Assembly (NCBI RefSeq): GCF_006542355.1
Contig: NZ_CP038141.1
Span: 2,074,001 to 2,138,000 of the forward strand
DNA length: 64,000 bases
From: Swingsia samuiensis
Lineage (GTDB): Bacteria; Pseudomonadota; Alphaproteobacteria; Acetobacterales; Acetobacteraceae
Reading direction: 5' to 3'
This document shows, piece after piece, positions 9,577 to 19,076 of this stretch. Every line of letters begins with the position of its first letter. Positions within the stretch are counted from its first letter, which is position 1. The position numbers and the translations under genes were made by a program. The notes below the pieces were generated by a model. That model did not search any database, was not told where the DNA came from, and saw nothing but the letters and a program-made list of their open reading frames with translations.

Positions 9577-11007
9577 TCATCTGGAAAGATGACTGTGTCG
9601 TATTCCATAGAAAAAATAAACGATACATCCAATCACAAGCCACACAATTAAGCGAAGCCACGTTAAACTATCTAATGAGAAAATTACAGCAGAGCAGGAA
9701 ACCACCCCCAAAGCTGGAATAATGATTCCCCCTGGGACTTTAAAGCGTCTTGGCACATTCGGGTGCCGCCAACGCAGAACAGGGACACCGATACAAACAA
9801 TAATAAAAGCCAAAAGAGTTCCAATAGAAGTCATGTTGCCGAGCACGCCGATAGGAACAGTTGCGGCAAGAACACTAGAAATAACACCAAAAATAATATG
9901 AGATGTCCAAGGTGTATGTGTTTTTTTATTTAAGCGTGCAAACACTTTAGGAAGCAATCCATCATTTGACATCGTCAAAAAAACGCGAGCTTGTCCAAGA
10001 AGAAGACCAAATAAAACGGACGTATAGCCAAGGCAAATACCAAGTTTGATAATTGTATTTAACCAAACATACCCCGTCGTATTAATGGCTGTTGCAACAG
10101 GACTAGGGTCATTGGCGAGTTCTTTATAATTCACAACGCCAGTCAGAACTAAAGAGAAGGTCGCATAAACGATAGCACAAATAATAAGACTTCCTATTAT
10201 TCCAATAGGAAGATCCCGTGCAGGATTACGACTATCTTGAGCTGTTGTAGAGATAATATCAAAACCGATATAAGCAAAAAAGGCCATTCCAGCAGCCCGC
10301 ATAATGCCAGATAAGCCAAACTGACCATATATCCCTGTGTTTGTAGGAATAAATGGATGAAAATTAGACATTTTTATATGAGGAATACAAAATATATAAA
10401 CGAGTGCAATGACAGTTAATTTTATAAAAACAATAAAATTATTGATCTTCGTAGACTCTTTAGTCCCACACATTAAAAGAGCAGAAACCAAGCTTATAAT
10501 CACAATAGCTGGTGCATTAACCCAAGCATATGCTTGCGATCCGTCTGCCAGTTTAACGACCGACATAGTAGGGGCAAGAAAGCGTGGGTCAAGAACAATA
10601 CCCCAGCCAGCCAGCATTGAAGATACATAACCCGACCAGCTGGAGGCGACAGCCGATGCAGCAACGGTGTATTCAAGAACAAGGTCCCAGCCAATAATCC
10701 ATGCAATAAACTCTCCCATGGATGCATAGGCATAGGAGTAAGCAGAGCCACTGGATGGGATCATCCCTGCGAGTTCACCATAACACAACCCTGCAAAACC
10801 ACAGGCAATCGCTGCTACAATAAAAGATAATGTAATAGCAGGGCCTGCGTTTTGACCTGCGGCTACTCCAGTTAAAGAAAACAGGCCTGCACCAATAATA
10901 ATACCAACTCCCATAATGATGAGTTGTTTAGCGGACAGAACTCTTTTCAACCCAGAAGAAGATGACGGTGACGAAACGGGCTTGGTTCGCCATAGCGGGT
11001 TGGCCAT
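9577..11007 (-). CDS. APC family amino acid permease
   Basis: The product has about 476 residues and twelve to thirteen hydrophobic segments. The first membrane helix carries the glycine-rich GVGIIIGAGLFSLTG motif typical of cationic amino acid transporter-like APC permeases, and PSSGSAYSYAYASMGE follows in the region conserved in that branch. I chose the ATG of MANPLWRTKP because AAGGATC precedes it at good spacing; the longer frame would add 29 unlikely residues. The substrate cannot be read from sequence. It is divergent from glyA with about 90 bases between them. Confidence 0.9.
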   Translation of the reverse strand: MANPLWRTKPVSSPSSSSGLKRVLSAKQLIIMGVGIIIGAGLFSLTGVAAGQNAGPAITLSFIVAAIACGFAGLCYGELAGMIPSSGSAYSYAYASMGEFIAWIIGWDLVLEYTVAASAVASSWSGYVSSMLAGWGIVLDPRFLAPTMSVVKLADGSQAYAWVNAPAIVIISLVSALLMCGTKESTKINNFIVFIKLTVIALVYIFCIPHIKMSNFHPFIPTNTGIYGQFGLSGIMRAAGMAFFAYIGFDIISTTAQDSRNPARDLPIGIIGSLIICAIVYATFSLVLTGVVNYKELANDPSPVATAINTTGYVWLNTIIKLGICLGYTSVLFGLLLGQARVFLTMSNDGLLPKVFARLNKKTHTPWTSHIIFGVISSVLAATVPIGVLGNMTSIGTLLAFIIVCIGVPVLRWRHPNVPRRFKVPGGIIIPALGVVSCSAVIFSLDSLTWLRLIVWLVIGCIVYFFYGIRHSHLSR

Positions 11008-11100
11008 GAAAGATCCTTTTTGACATGTCGATTTGTTTTTGCCGAGGAGAAGAAACTGCGTTAGATATGAAAGCAAAATCACTCTGGAGAACATCCCACC

Positions 11101-12405
11101 ATGTCACAGCACGCTAACCATTCCCCGACAAATCCTTTTTTTCATGCCTCTCTTAAAGATGTTGATTCAGAAGTTGCTCAAATTCTTAACGATGAGTTGA
11201 TTCGCCAACAAGATGGCATTGAACTCATTGCGTCAGAGAATATGGCTTCCTTTGCCGTTATGGAAGCGCAAGGCTCTGTATTAACTAATAAATATGCTGA
11301 AGGCTTACCCGGTAAGCGTTATTATGGTGGATGTGTTGACGTTGATCGTGTTGAAAACTTAGCCATTGAGCGTCTTAAAAAGATTTTTGGTGCAGAATTT
11401 GCGAATGTGCAGCCTCACTCTGGAGCCAATGCGAATCAGGCTGCTTTTATGGCTGTTGCAAAGCCAGGGGATACAATTTTAGGCTTAAGCCTTGCTGCTG
11501 GAGGCCATCTTACTCACGGAGCGGCTCCAAATTATTCTGGAAAATGGTTCAATGCAGTCCAATATGGTGTACGTAAGCAGGATGGCTTGATTGATTATGA
11601 GCAAATGGAAGAGTTAGCTCGTGAACATAAGCCGAAGATCATTGTTGCTGGTAGCTCGGCCTATCCAAGAATTATTGATTTTGCACGTTTCCGTAAAATT
11701 GCTGACGAAGTAGGGGCCTTTTTAATGGTGGATATGGCCCACTTTGCTGGGCTTGTTGCGGCTGGATTATATCCAAACCCATTAGAATTTGCTGATATTG
11801 TCACTTCAACCACTCATAAAACCCTTCGTGGACCTCGCGGTGGTGTTATTTTAACCAACAATCCTGACTTGGCTAAAAAAATTAATTCTGCTGTCTTCCC
11901 TGGCCTTCAAGGTGGACCTTTAATGCACGTTATCGCAGGGAAGGCCGTTGCTTTTGGAGAAGCTTTAAAAGTAGAGTTCCGTGATTTTCAAAGACGCGTT
12001 ATTGCCAATGCAAAGGCGCTGGCAGATGAATTACAACAACGTGGTTTTGATATTGTTACGGGCGGAACTGACACGCACTTAATTCTTGTAGATCTCCGCC
12101 CTAAGAAAGTTACAGGAAAACTAGCGGAAGAAATTTTAGAAAAAGCTGGTATCACAGCCAATAAAAATGCAATTCCGTTCGATCCAGAAAAGCCATTTGT
12201 TACATCAGGTATTCGTCTAGGAAGCCCTGCTGCAACGGCTCGTGGCTTTGGGCAAGAAGAATTCCGTACAATTGCACGTATGATTGATGAAGTTCTGACG
12301 GCTGCATTGCAAGATGAGAACAAAGAAGAAGTTACTCAAAAAGTGCATGCAGAAGTAAAAGAACTATGCCGTCGCTTCCCAATTTACTCTAAAGCATCAG
12401 CCTAA
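11101..12405 (+). CDS. glyA: Serine hydroxymethyltransferase
   Basis: GlyA interconverts serine and glycine with tetrahydrofolate and is the main source of one-carbon units, including those used by purine synthesis elsewhere in this window. The 434-residue protein has the PLP lysine Lys240 in [14 protein letters not shown], the [11 protein letters not shown] segment near residue 67 and [11 protein letters not shown] near 106. Length and N-terminus are normal. It converges with an aspartoacylase-like gene; their stop codons are two bases apart. Confidence 0.97.
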   Translation: MSQHANHSPTNPFFHASLKDVDSEVAQILNDELIRQQDGIELIASENMASFAVMEAQGSVLTNKYAEGLPGKRYYGGCVDVDRVENLAIERLKKIFGAEFANVQPHSGANANQAAFMAVAKPGDTILGLSLAAGGHLTHGAAPNYSGKWFNAVQYGVRKQDGLIDYEQMEELAREHKPKIIVAGSSAYPRIIDFARFRKIADEVGAFLMVDMAHFAGLVAAGLYPNPLEFADIVTSTTHKTLRGPRGGVILTNNPDLAKKINSAVFPGLQGGPLMHVIAGKAVAFGEALKVEFRDFQRRVIANAKALADELQQRGFDIVTGGTDTHLILVDLRPKKVTGKLAEEILEKAGITANKNAIPFDPEKPFVTSGIRLGSPAATARGFGQEEFRTIARMIDEVLTAALQDENKEEVTQKVHAEVKELCRRFPIYSKASA

Positions 12406-12407
12406 CA

Positions 12408-13445
12408 TTAAAATGCAGTACGTCTTGCGAGACGTACTGCTAATTGACCTCGTTGAGGACGCAAATTAGGGATAATTAAGAAACAATCATCATAAGGTGT
12501 TTGGATTAGATCATCTCCATCACGAGCAATGATTGTGCCGGCTTTTGGAATGCAAGTATTTCCTACCCACGTTTCTATAAAATTAAAGTTGCTACTCAGA
12601 GCTTTTATGCTATCCGTTGTAATAATCATCTGAGTATTTTTATTTTCTTCTTTTTGTTCTTCTCCAAAATGGATTTTATAATACTTTTTTAAAAGCTCAT
12701 TAATAACTTTCTCCATCACCAAAACAGTATTAACTTCCCAATGCAATCCTGCCTCTAATAAGCAAGCTCTTCCTGTCCCTGAAGGAGAGGTAAACTTTAC
12801 ATGTTCGATCAGTCTAGATCCGCTTTGATGCATCCAATCTATTAAAATGACTGGTTTATCATTCTCTTCAACTGCAATAGACTTCGCTAAATCAATTGAT
12901 CTTATATTATTAGGAGTAATAAATAGTGGATCAGATGGCCATAATGTAGAATGAAGGTCGAGTAAAAGATCAGCTCTTTCAATAAAAGGTAATAATTCTT
13001 TTGCGCGATTTAATTCAAATGAAGACGATACGCTACGAAGACGATCATTGGACCATAATCGATTTAAATCTTCATCTAAATATCGTGCACGAATTGGGTT
13101 TGTAATATCAAATTTCTTAAAAGCTTTTAAATTAGCGGCTATTAAAGTTAAACGCCCAGATTGAGGGAATGGATTTTTTTTCCTTAAGTTCTCAAGGGCA
13201 TGTCCTCCGGCAAATTCATTTCCATGGACTAGACCCGTAATAACCAAATCAGGGCCATCTTTCCCGGAATCGAAGACAATAACTCCAGATACGCCACTAT
13301 TAGTTTTTTCCCAAGCAGACATATCCGGCAAAGAAAGACGAACATTGGTAGGAAAAGCAGGTCGACCACATCCAGGCAAATTTTCTTGTAATTGAGGGTA
13401 CCGTACCCGAACGGGAAGGTGTTTCTGGCCTGCTTTACAACTCAT
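12408..13445 (-). CDS. Succinylglutamate desuccinylase/aspartoacylase family zinc hydrolase
   Basis: This 345-residue protein belongs to the M14-like AstE/AspA family, which removes acyl groups from amino acids. The zinc ligands are visible: His74 and Glu77 in GLVHGNEFAGG and His165 in LLLDLHSTLWP, with the DEDLNR motif at 124-129 in the substrate region. The start overlaps the stop of the argE-like gene as ATGA, so the two hydrolases are translationally coupled. The exact acyl substrate is not readable; coupling to an N-acyl-amino-acid deacylase suggests a role in N-acylated amino acid turnover. Confidence 0.8.
   Translation of the reverse strand: MSCKAGQKHLPVRVRYPQLQENLPGCGRPAFPTNVRLSLPDMSAWEKTNSGVSGVIVFDSGKDGPDLVITGLVHGNEFAGGHALENLRKKNPFPQSGRLTLIAANLKAFKKFDITNPIRARYLDEDLNRLWSNDRLRSVSSSFELNRAKELLPFIERADLLLDLHSTLWPSDPLFITPNNIRSIDLAKSIAVEENDKPVILIDWMHQSGSRLIEHVKFTSPSGTGRACLLEAGLHWEVNTVLVMEKVINELLKKYYKIHFGEEQKEENKNTQMIITTDSIKALSSNFNFIETWVGNTCIPKAGTIIARDGDDLIQTPYDDCFLIIPNLRPQRGQLAVRLARRTAF
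12415..12440. terminator. Bidirectional hairpin between glyA and the aspartoacylase-like gene
   Basis: A perfect 11-bp stem (GCAGTACGTCT with AGACGTACTGC, loop TGCG) lies inside the last codons of the minus-strand gene. On the minus strand it is followed by ATTTTAATG. It can act as a terminator for either convergent gene; the U-tract is modest, so this is a probable rather than certain call. Confidence 0.5.
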
Positions 13446-14617
13446 CGAGTCACATTCGCTTTCAAAGCAAACTCTTTAAGAACACGTTCACATTCTTGCA
13501 GCTGACTGATCGCAATAAACTCATCAGGACGATGCGCTTGTGCAATATCACTAGGCCCACAAACAATACTTTCTAAACCAGCTCTTTGGTAAATCCCGGC
13601 TTCTGTTCCATAAGAAACAAAACCCACTGTATTTTTTCCTGTAGTTTGACAGGTCATGTCTACAAGAAATGATGTCTCAGATAAGGATAGGGGGGGTAAA
13701 TTAACAAGCACCTCATATTCTATTCCACCCGTAGGGTTTCCAATACGCAATTCTTGATCCAGAGGATCCAAAAGCTGCTTAAGCTTCTGAAATTCTTCCT
13801 CTCCCTCATCCCCAGGTACATTACGCCATTCGACTTCAAATGAAGCATGTTCAGGAATAATGTTGAGAATACTTCCACCTTTAGCAATACCTACTTGCAT
13901 TGTTGTATAAGGGGGAGTGAACCCTATAACTTGTCGACCATTTTCCAGAAAAAAATCAGCTTGATCAGCGCATATTGCAATAGCTCGTCCCATCGCGTGT
14001 AAAGCATTACGCCCTAATTCAGGTACTGACGAATGGCCTGATTTACCTGTAAGATTAATTCGCACAGCGTAACGCCCCTTGTGTGCAATCACAGGGGACA
14101 ACATTGTGGGCTCTCCGACAATGCATATTTCAGGAAGCAGATGAGCCGCTTGAATATCCTTCATAAGATATCGCGCCCCATCACATGTTATTTCTTCATC
14201 GCATGTAAAAAATAGATGGATGGGATACGGTAAATCCATCTTTATAAAGTCTGGAACAGACGATAAGACGCAGGCGACAAATCCTTTCATATCAGCTGTA
14301 CCACGACCGTATAAAAGACCATTTTCTTCTCGAAGAACAAATGGATCAGAGGACCATTTTTGATCATCAACTGGGACACAGTCAACATGCCCAGAAAAGG
14401 CTATCCCTCCCGAGCGCTGCGGACCAATGATAGCGTGTAGATTCCATTTACCCTCATCGCCTCCATTATAGCGTGTATACGCTACAGAATAATGAGAGAG
14501 ATAATGTTCAATCCACTCAATGATCGGCAAGTTGGAATTTCGACTCGTTGTATCGTAAGAGACAAGAACCTTAAGAATGGATTTGACATCTGTAGGGATA
14601 GGATAATCTGATTTCAT
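13442..14617 (-). CDS. argE: Acetylornithine deacetylase/ArgE-like M20 peptidase
   Basis: The 391-residue protein is an M20 metallohydrolase with the metal motif FSGHVDCVPVDD, the bridging Asp in YGRGTADMKGF and the catalytic Glu in FTCDEEITCDGAR. The C-terminal SYGTEAGIYQRAG segment matches ArgE, which frees ornithine from N-acetylornithine. It is followed by an overlapping aspartoacylase-like gene, an uncommon partner, so the true substrate could be another N-acyl amino acid. The gene symbol is therefore tentative. Confidence 0.8.
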   Translation of the reverse strand: MKSDYPIPTDVKSILKVLVSYDTTSRNSNLPIIEWIEHYLSHYSVAYTRYNGGDEGKWNLHAIIGPQRSGGIAFSGHVDCVPVDDQKWSSDPFVLREENGLLYGRGTADMKGFVACVLSSVPDFIKMDLPYPIHLFFTCDEEITCDGARYLMKDIQAAHLLPEICIVGEPTMLSPVIAHKGRYAVRINLTGKSGHSSVPELGRNALHAMGRAIAICADQADFFLENGRQVIGFTPPYTTMQVGIAKGGSILNIIPEHASFEVEWRNVPGDEGEEEFQKLKQLLDPLDQELRIGNPTGGIEYEVLVNLPPLSLSETSFLVDMTCQTTGKNTVGFVSYGTEAGIYQRAGLESIVCGPSDIAQAHRPDEFIAISQLQECERVLKEFALKANVTR

Positions 14618-14698
14618 AAAAATAGTCTAAACACAGGAGTTCATTTTCTCTAAAGAATAAACGGTTTCATGTGTTCACGTTTTTGCGGGATATAAACT

Positions 14699-15901
14699 CT
14701 ATTGATTTAAAGCATCTTCCGTTGTGATCCGGATACGGAATCCTATGTGTTTTTCAATTTCTCTCAACAATAAACGCTCTTCTATTGTAATTAGAGAGAA
14801 AGCTGCCCCTTTTTTACCTGCACGTGCGGTTCTTCCAATTCGATGAACATAAATCTCAGGGGAGGTCGGCATATCCATATTAATTACAAGATCTACATCA
14901 GAAATATCCAAGCCTCGAGAGGCAATATCTGTTGTAATAAGGATGGATTTCTCATTTTTTTTAAATAAATCAAGAGATTTAGAACGTGCCGCCTGTGTTT
15001 TATCACCATGCAATGTTTCAATATGTAATGATTTCTTTTTAAGAATTTTGAATACGTCTTGAACATTATTTTTTGTTTTAACAAATATAATAATCTTGCC
15101 TGCTACGGTATCAAGAAGCTGAGAAACAATTTTTATTTTCTGATCTTTTTCAACAAACAACGCGCGTTGACGTATTTTTTTGGGAGTAAATGTTTCTTCT
15201 GCCACCTCAACCCGAACAGGGTTACGCGTTACTTTTTGGGCCAGAGCCATAACAGGAGCGGGTAACGTTGCCGAACAAAAAACTGTTTGAGGATGATAAT
15301 CTGGAAAATATGGAACAAGAGCGTTCATACTTTCTGCAAAATCTTCATCCAATAAACGGTCAGCTTCATCCAAAACGAGAAATTTTAAATCTTCGAGAAT
15401 AATTTGTCCTTGAACAACCAGATCCAAGAGGCGGCCATGGGTGGCAACAATAATATCCACCCCTTCAGAAAGAGACTTCACTTGTTGTTCTTTAGGAACA
15501 CCACCACAAATAACACGCGTTTTTAAAGGAAGACGCCGTCCGAGCTGACGACAAACAGAAGCTGTTTGCATCGCAAGTTCACGGGTAGGCTCAAGAATAA
15601 GAACTTTCGGATTATAATCTGTTTCATATTCTGAAATTTTTTGAAGAATAGGCAGAACAAAAGCCGCTGTTTTTCCGCTCCCTGTTTGGGATGCAATAAG
15701 GACATCTTTCCCGTCTAAAATTTGAGGAATCGTCTGTTCCTGAATCTCACTTGGTCGTTTATGACCAATTTGCTTTAATGTCTCCAATAGGGGCAAGATC
15801 AATCCAAGTTTAGTAAAATCGTTAGATTGTTCAGAATGAGGTTGGGTTGGCATTGTCATAGTTTTATTCATTGGCAAATTTTTAAAGCTTCGGGAATGCA
15901 T
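14699..15901 (-). CDS. DEAD-box ATP-dependent RNA helicase
   Basis: The 400-residue protein has the DEAD-box motifs in order: Q motif region before PSEIQEQTIP, ASQTGSGKT (motif I), PTRELA (Ia), LDEADRLLD (II), SAT (III), TDIASRGLDI (V) and HRIGRTARAG (VI). It ends soon after motif VI with no long RNA-binding tail, like RhlE-type helicases without extension. The start is uncertain: the ATG used here gives MHSRSFKN; another at residue 11 (MNKTMTMPTQ) is equally possible. Its 5' end lies close to, and divergent from, the ELM1-family gene. Confidence 0.92.
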   Translation of the reverse strand: MHSRSFKNLPMNKTMTMPTQPHSEQSNDFTKLGLILPLLETLKQIGHKRPSEIQEQTIPQILDGKDVLIASQTGSGKTAAFVLPILQKISEYETDYNPKVLILEPTRELAMQTASVCRQLGRRLPLKTRVICGGVPKEQQVKSLSEGVDIIVATHGRLLDLVVQGQIILEDLKFLVLDEADRLLDEDFAESMNALVPYFPDYHPQTVFCSATLPAPVMALAQKVTRNPVRVEVAEETFTPKKIRQRALFVEKDQKIKIVSQLLDTVAGKIIIFVKTKNNVQDVFKILKKKSLHIETLHGDKTQAARSKSLDLFKKNEKSILITTDIASRGLDISDVDLVINMDMPTSPEIYVHRIGRTARAGKKGAAFSLITIEERLLLREIEKHIGFRIRITTEDALNQ

Positions 15902-15919
15902 TGTCTTGGAACATTACAC

Positions 15920-16855
15920 ATGAAAGCTACAATCATAGCAGAAGATTTTGCTGGAATGCGTGCTCAAGGTGCTGGTTTAGCAGAAAAAGCTGGAATGGGA
16001 TGGGATTTTCAACCTGTTATCATTAAACACTCTTTATGGCGCCATCTTCCTGCACGGTATTGGCCAGATCCTTTGCAATGTGTTGCTCCTATTCATATCT
16101 CAAATGATAGTCATTTAATTATTAGCATAGGTGGGACGGGAGGAGTGATTGGTGCAGCCGTTGCAAAACACACCCAATTACCTATCGTACAAATTCAGAA
16201 CCCAAGAACTAAATTTTCAAAGTTTGATCTTATTATAGCCAATACTCATGATCGCATAGATGGATCCAATATTTTGATTTCACGCAATGCGCTTCATCCT
16301 ATTACCCCTCAAAAACTACATGATGCTCAGCAAAAGTGGAAAGGAAGGTTACGTTTGGATGAAAAACCTTTACTCTCTATCTTGATTGGTGGAACAAACG
16401 GACGTTTCTCTTTAAACGCTCCTCACGCCAAGACAATTGCACATAATATTCTGTCCTTCATGCATCATTATCAATTTAATGTTGTGTTAACACCATCCCG
16501 AAGAACAGAGCCAGAAGCCCTCAAAGTCTTCAAAGATATTCTTATTCCAGCTGGTGTCAGGATTGAAACAGGAGAAGGGGATAATAACCCATATCTTGGA
16601 ATGCTGGCTTGTTCTGACATGATTGCCGTCACGATGGATAGTGTTTCTATGATTTCAGAAGCAATCTCAACACGTGTTCCAGTCGCTGTTATTCCTTTAC
16701 CCGGAAAATCATCGCGTATTTTGCACTTTATTGAAACTTTAAAGGAACTTGGGCGCATAAAGATTTTTGAACCCAATATAACTCCATGGTCTGTTACCCC
16801 GCTTGACGACACCCCTATTGTAGCGAGAGAAATGCTCCAACGTTTGAAGCTCTGA
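15920..16855 (+). CDS. ELM1/GtrOC1-family protein (mitochondrial fission ELM1-like, DUF1022)
   Basis: The roughly 311-residue protein contains the features I associate with the ELM1 family: an early DDxAGM-like segment (EDFAGMRAQGAGLAE), GGTNGRFSL in the middle and VTMDSVSMISEAISTRVPVAV near residue 235, which resembles the nucleotide-sugar site of GT-B glycosyltransferases. In plants a homologue takes part in mitochondrial fission; bacterial members are thought to act in envelope glycan biology but are uncharacterised. I chose the ATG of MKATIIAEDF, because longer starts would run into the divergent helicase gene. It is followed twelve bases later by a large unknown gene. Confidence 0.8.
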   Translation: MKATIIAEDFAGMRAQGAGLAEKAGMGWDFQPVIIKHSLWRHLPARYWPDPLQCVAPIHISNDSHLIISIGGTGGVIGAAVAKHTQLPIVQIQNPRTKFSKFDLIIANTHDRIDGSNILISRNALHPITPQKLHDAQQKWKGRLRLDEKPLLSILIGGTNGRFSLNAPHAKTIAHNILSFMHHYQFNVVLTPSRRTEPEALKVFKDILIPAGVRIETGEGDNNPYLGMLACSDMIAVTMDSVSMISEAISTRVPVAVIPLPGKSSRILHFIETLKELGRIKIFEPNITPWSVTPLDDTPIVAREMLQRLKL

Positions 16856-16867
16856 AAGGGCCCTTCT

Positions 16868-18742
16868 ATGCTTAATATCCGCACGTTTGGTCCACAAGGT
16901 GGAAATGTACTTTACAAAGCACTCGCGCATCCATTAGCCGCTGAGGCACTCGTCCGCATGGAAAAGGAGCTATCGGGTAAAAAAATTGCAATTTATGACC
17001 CAGAAGGCAACGTTGAAACGCTTGTCGCTCTTTATCCCGGTTTACGGCCAGATGTCGTGCTCGTACATGATACTGAAGAAGTGGGAAAAACCGATAGCTT
17101 TGGGGGAATAAAAAAAGCTCTCGTTGATTTACCTCTTATTGAATCGGATGTGATTTTTGCGCTTTCATTTGAAGATGCAAAAATGAAACATCGGCTCACA
17201 CCACTTGCTCAGAATCGATCTATTCATACGTTACAATCTGCACGTTTACCCGAACATATGATCCCATCAGGAAAGCCGTATCTTAATAAATTAAACTTTG
17301 CGACTAATTTTGCTTTTTTCCGAGAAAACGAATATTTTTCAACTCGTATCGTCACAGCAAACTATTGGTCAAATTACGGCGCCAGCTCGCTTCGATACTG
17401 GTTTCGTTTGTACGACGATAAAGGCAAAGTCATCGCTCAATGGGAACAAAAGGTTGATCAGGCGGGGTCGGGCATCACAATTGATAGTAAAGATATTCAA
17501 GAACGGTTTAATCTTCCCCCCTTTACTGGTCAGCTTTTTATTCATGTTTTAGGGGCACAAGGGCATGATGTTGTAAAATATGCTCTTGATATATGGGGGA
17601 AAAATAATAACCCCAGCCTTTCTGTCACGCATGACGCAAATGCATGGCCTTCCGTGCGGTATGCAACCCTTCCGGCACCAGATAAGGACGAAACAGTTGT
17701 TGTATGGATTCAAAATAGCCATGCAACACCCATTCCAGTTGGTGGTATTACATTCAACCCAATGGGAAAAGAGGACCATAGAGGGAATACAAAGGAAATT
17801 GGCGCTTTTGAGACGGTTGCTATTAACATTGGCGAGCTTTTTCCTGATTTAAAATGGCCTGAACAATTAGAAATGCGGGCTGGCCGTCATGTCGTTAGGC
17901 CACGTTATGAAATCACACAGAGAAAACGGACACGCATCGCCCATCTGAACGTAGAGAGGGATAACTTACGTCCTGATCCTTCTATTCGTAATTTTCCACC
18001 ATCTTTGGGACGCGGTTTCTTACTCCCATTCCCCATATTAGATCCTAAAAAGTTTGAAACATTCGTTCAGCCCAACCCTATGTCTGAAGCGCTGGAGAAT
18101 ATTCCTGTTCGCTTGGATATCTTTGATGAAGATGGCCAGAAGCAAGCCGAACATTTTTTAGGTAATCTCCCTCGGGATCATTCTGTAGCAATTGGACTAC
18201 ACGATTTTACCGACAAAGCAGGGCATGCGGATTTGGTATATGATTTTCGTAATGGGGGTGAAGCTGATGGTTGGCTCCATGCTTTAGTACGTTTCCGCCA
18301 CCGTGAGACAGATCATGCGGCAGAGACAAGTTTTGGCTCCCATATTTTCAACACGCTTATGACATGGCGTTCGGAGCCACAATCCTATTCTGGCCCACCT
18401 CCCGGCTTAACGACCAGACTCTTTTTGAAGCTAGGGCACGATCATTTAAAAAGTTTCTGTTGTTTAATTTATCCGGCTTCGCTTGAAGGGGTTTTATCCT
18501 CAGAAACGACCTTGCACCTCTATGGAGCAAATGGAGAATTAGTTTCTGAAACTAAAATAAGTATTAAACCGTCTGGCTCTTATATGGTCTATCCGCACAA
18601 GCTTTTTGAAGAGAACGATTTACAAAAAGCTGGGATAGGAGGCTATATCCTCATTCGAGATTTAACGTGCCGTCTTTTTGGATATCATGGCTTAGAAAAT
18701 GATCATGAAGGTTTCTCTCTTGATCATATGTTTGGTTTCTAA
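16868..18742 (+). CDS. Conserved-looking protein of unknown function (624 residues), partner of the ELM1-like gene
   Basis: I do not recognise this protein. The first 130 residues look alpha/beta (GGNVLYKALAHPLA, a KKIAIYDPEGN strand-turn, then VVLVHDTEEVG), like a Rossmann-type or deacylase-like layer; the remainder is beta-rich with Trp/Tyr-heavy strands (NYWSNYGASSLRYWFRLYDD) and two stretches suggesting immunoglobulin-like modules. There is no signal peptide and no transmembrane segment, so it is probably cytoplasmic or peripheral. It begins twelve bases after the ELM1-like gene with GGGCCC before the ATG, so the two are likely co-expressed. The reading frame is long and clean, so it is surely coding. 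Confidence 0.75.
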   Translation: MLNIRTFGPQGGNVLYKALAHPLAAEALVRMEKELSGKKIAIYDPEGNVETLVALYPGLRPDVVLVHDTEEVGKTDSFGGIKKALVDLPLIESDVIFALSFEDAKMKHRLTPLAQNRSIHTLQSARLPEHMIPSGKPYLNKLNFATNFAFFRENEYFSTRIVTANYWSNYGASSLRYWFRLYDDKGKVIAQWEQKVDQAGSGITIDSKDIQERFNLPPFTGQLFIHVLGAQGHDVVKYALDIWGKNNNPSLSVTHDANAWPSVRYATLPAPDKDETVVVWIQNSHATPIPVGGITFNPMGKEDHRGNTKEIGAFETVAINIGELFPDLKWPEQLEMRAGRHVVRPRYEITQRKRTRIAHLNVERDNLRPDPSIRNFPPSLGRGFLLPFPILDPKKFETFVQPNPMSEALENIPVRLDIFDEDGQKQAEHFLGNLPRDHSVAIGLHDFTDKAGHADLVYDFRNGGEADGWLHALVRFRHRETDHAAETSFGSHIFNTLMTWRSEPQSYSGPPPGLTTRLFLKLGHDHLKSFCCLIYPASLEGVLSSETTLHLYGANGELVSETKISIKPSGSYMVYPHKLFEENDLQKAGIGGYILIRDLTCRLFGYHGLENDHEGFSLDHMFGF

Positions 18743-18745
18743 AAT

Positions 18746-19072
18746 CTAATATTTATGTGGAGCCAAAAAAATAATTGCAGCTCCACATAAGCACAAAAAA
18801 ACTCCTAATAGATCCCACAGATCTGGCTTTATTTTTTCCACGCCCCACAGCCACAACAAAGCAAATGTAATATAGATTCCACCATACACAGCGTATGTTC
18901 GGCCTGCACTGGGCGTATCAATAAATGTTAATAAGTAAGCAAACAAAACAACTGAAGAACAGCCGGGGATAAGCCATAGAAGTGACTGCCCCATTCTCAA
19001 TACCGCCCAAAAAGCAAAGCACCCTCCAATTTCGGCCAGTGCTGCAAAACTATATATAAAGAAAGATTTCAC
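18746..19072 (-). CDS. YnfA family (UPF0060) small membrane protein
   Basis: The 108-residue protein has four hydrophobic segments and the family pattern: [13 protein letters not shown] in the first helix, [12 protein letters not shown] in the third and [18 protein letters not shown] in the fourth. YnfA proteins resemble small multidrug resistance pumps; their transport role is only partly tested. It lies four bases from the end of the convergent 624-residue gene and just downstream of the hydroxylase gene on its own strand. Confidence 0.9.
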   Translation of the reverse strand: MKSFFIYSFAALAEIGGCFAFWAVLRMGQSLLWLIPGCSSVVLFAYLLTFIDTPSAGRTYAVYGGIYITFALLWLWGVEKIKPDLWDLLGVFLCLCGAAIIFLAPHKY

Positions 19073-19076
19073 CTTA

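Noticed and set aside
11008-11100. Possible glycine riboswitch upstream of glyA
   Set aside because: The interval is too short for the tandem aptamer and lacks its conserved segments.
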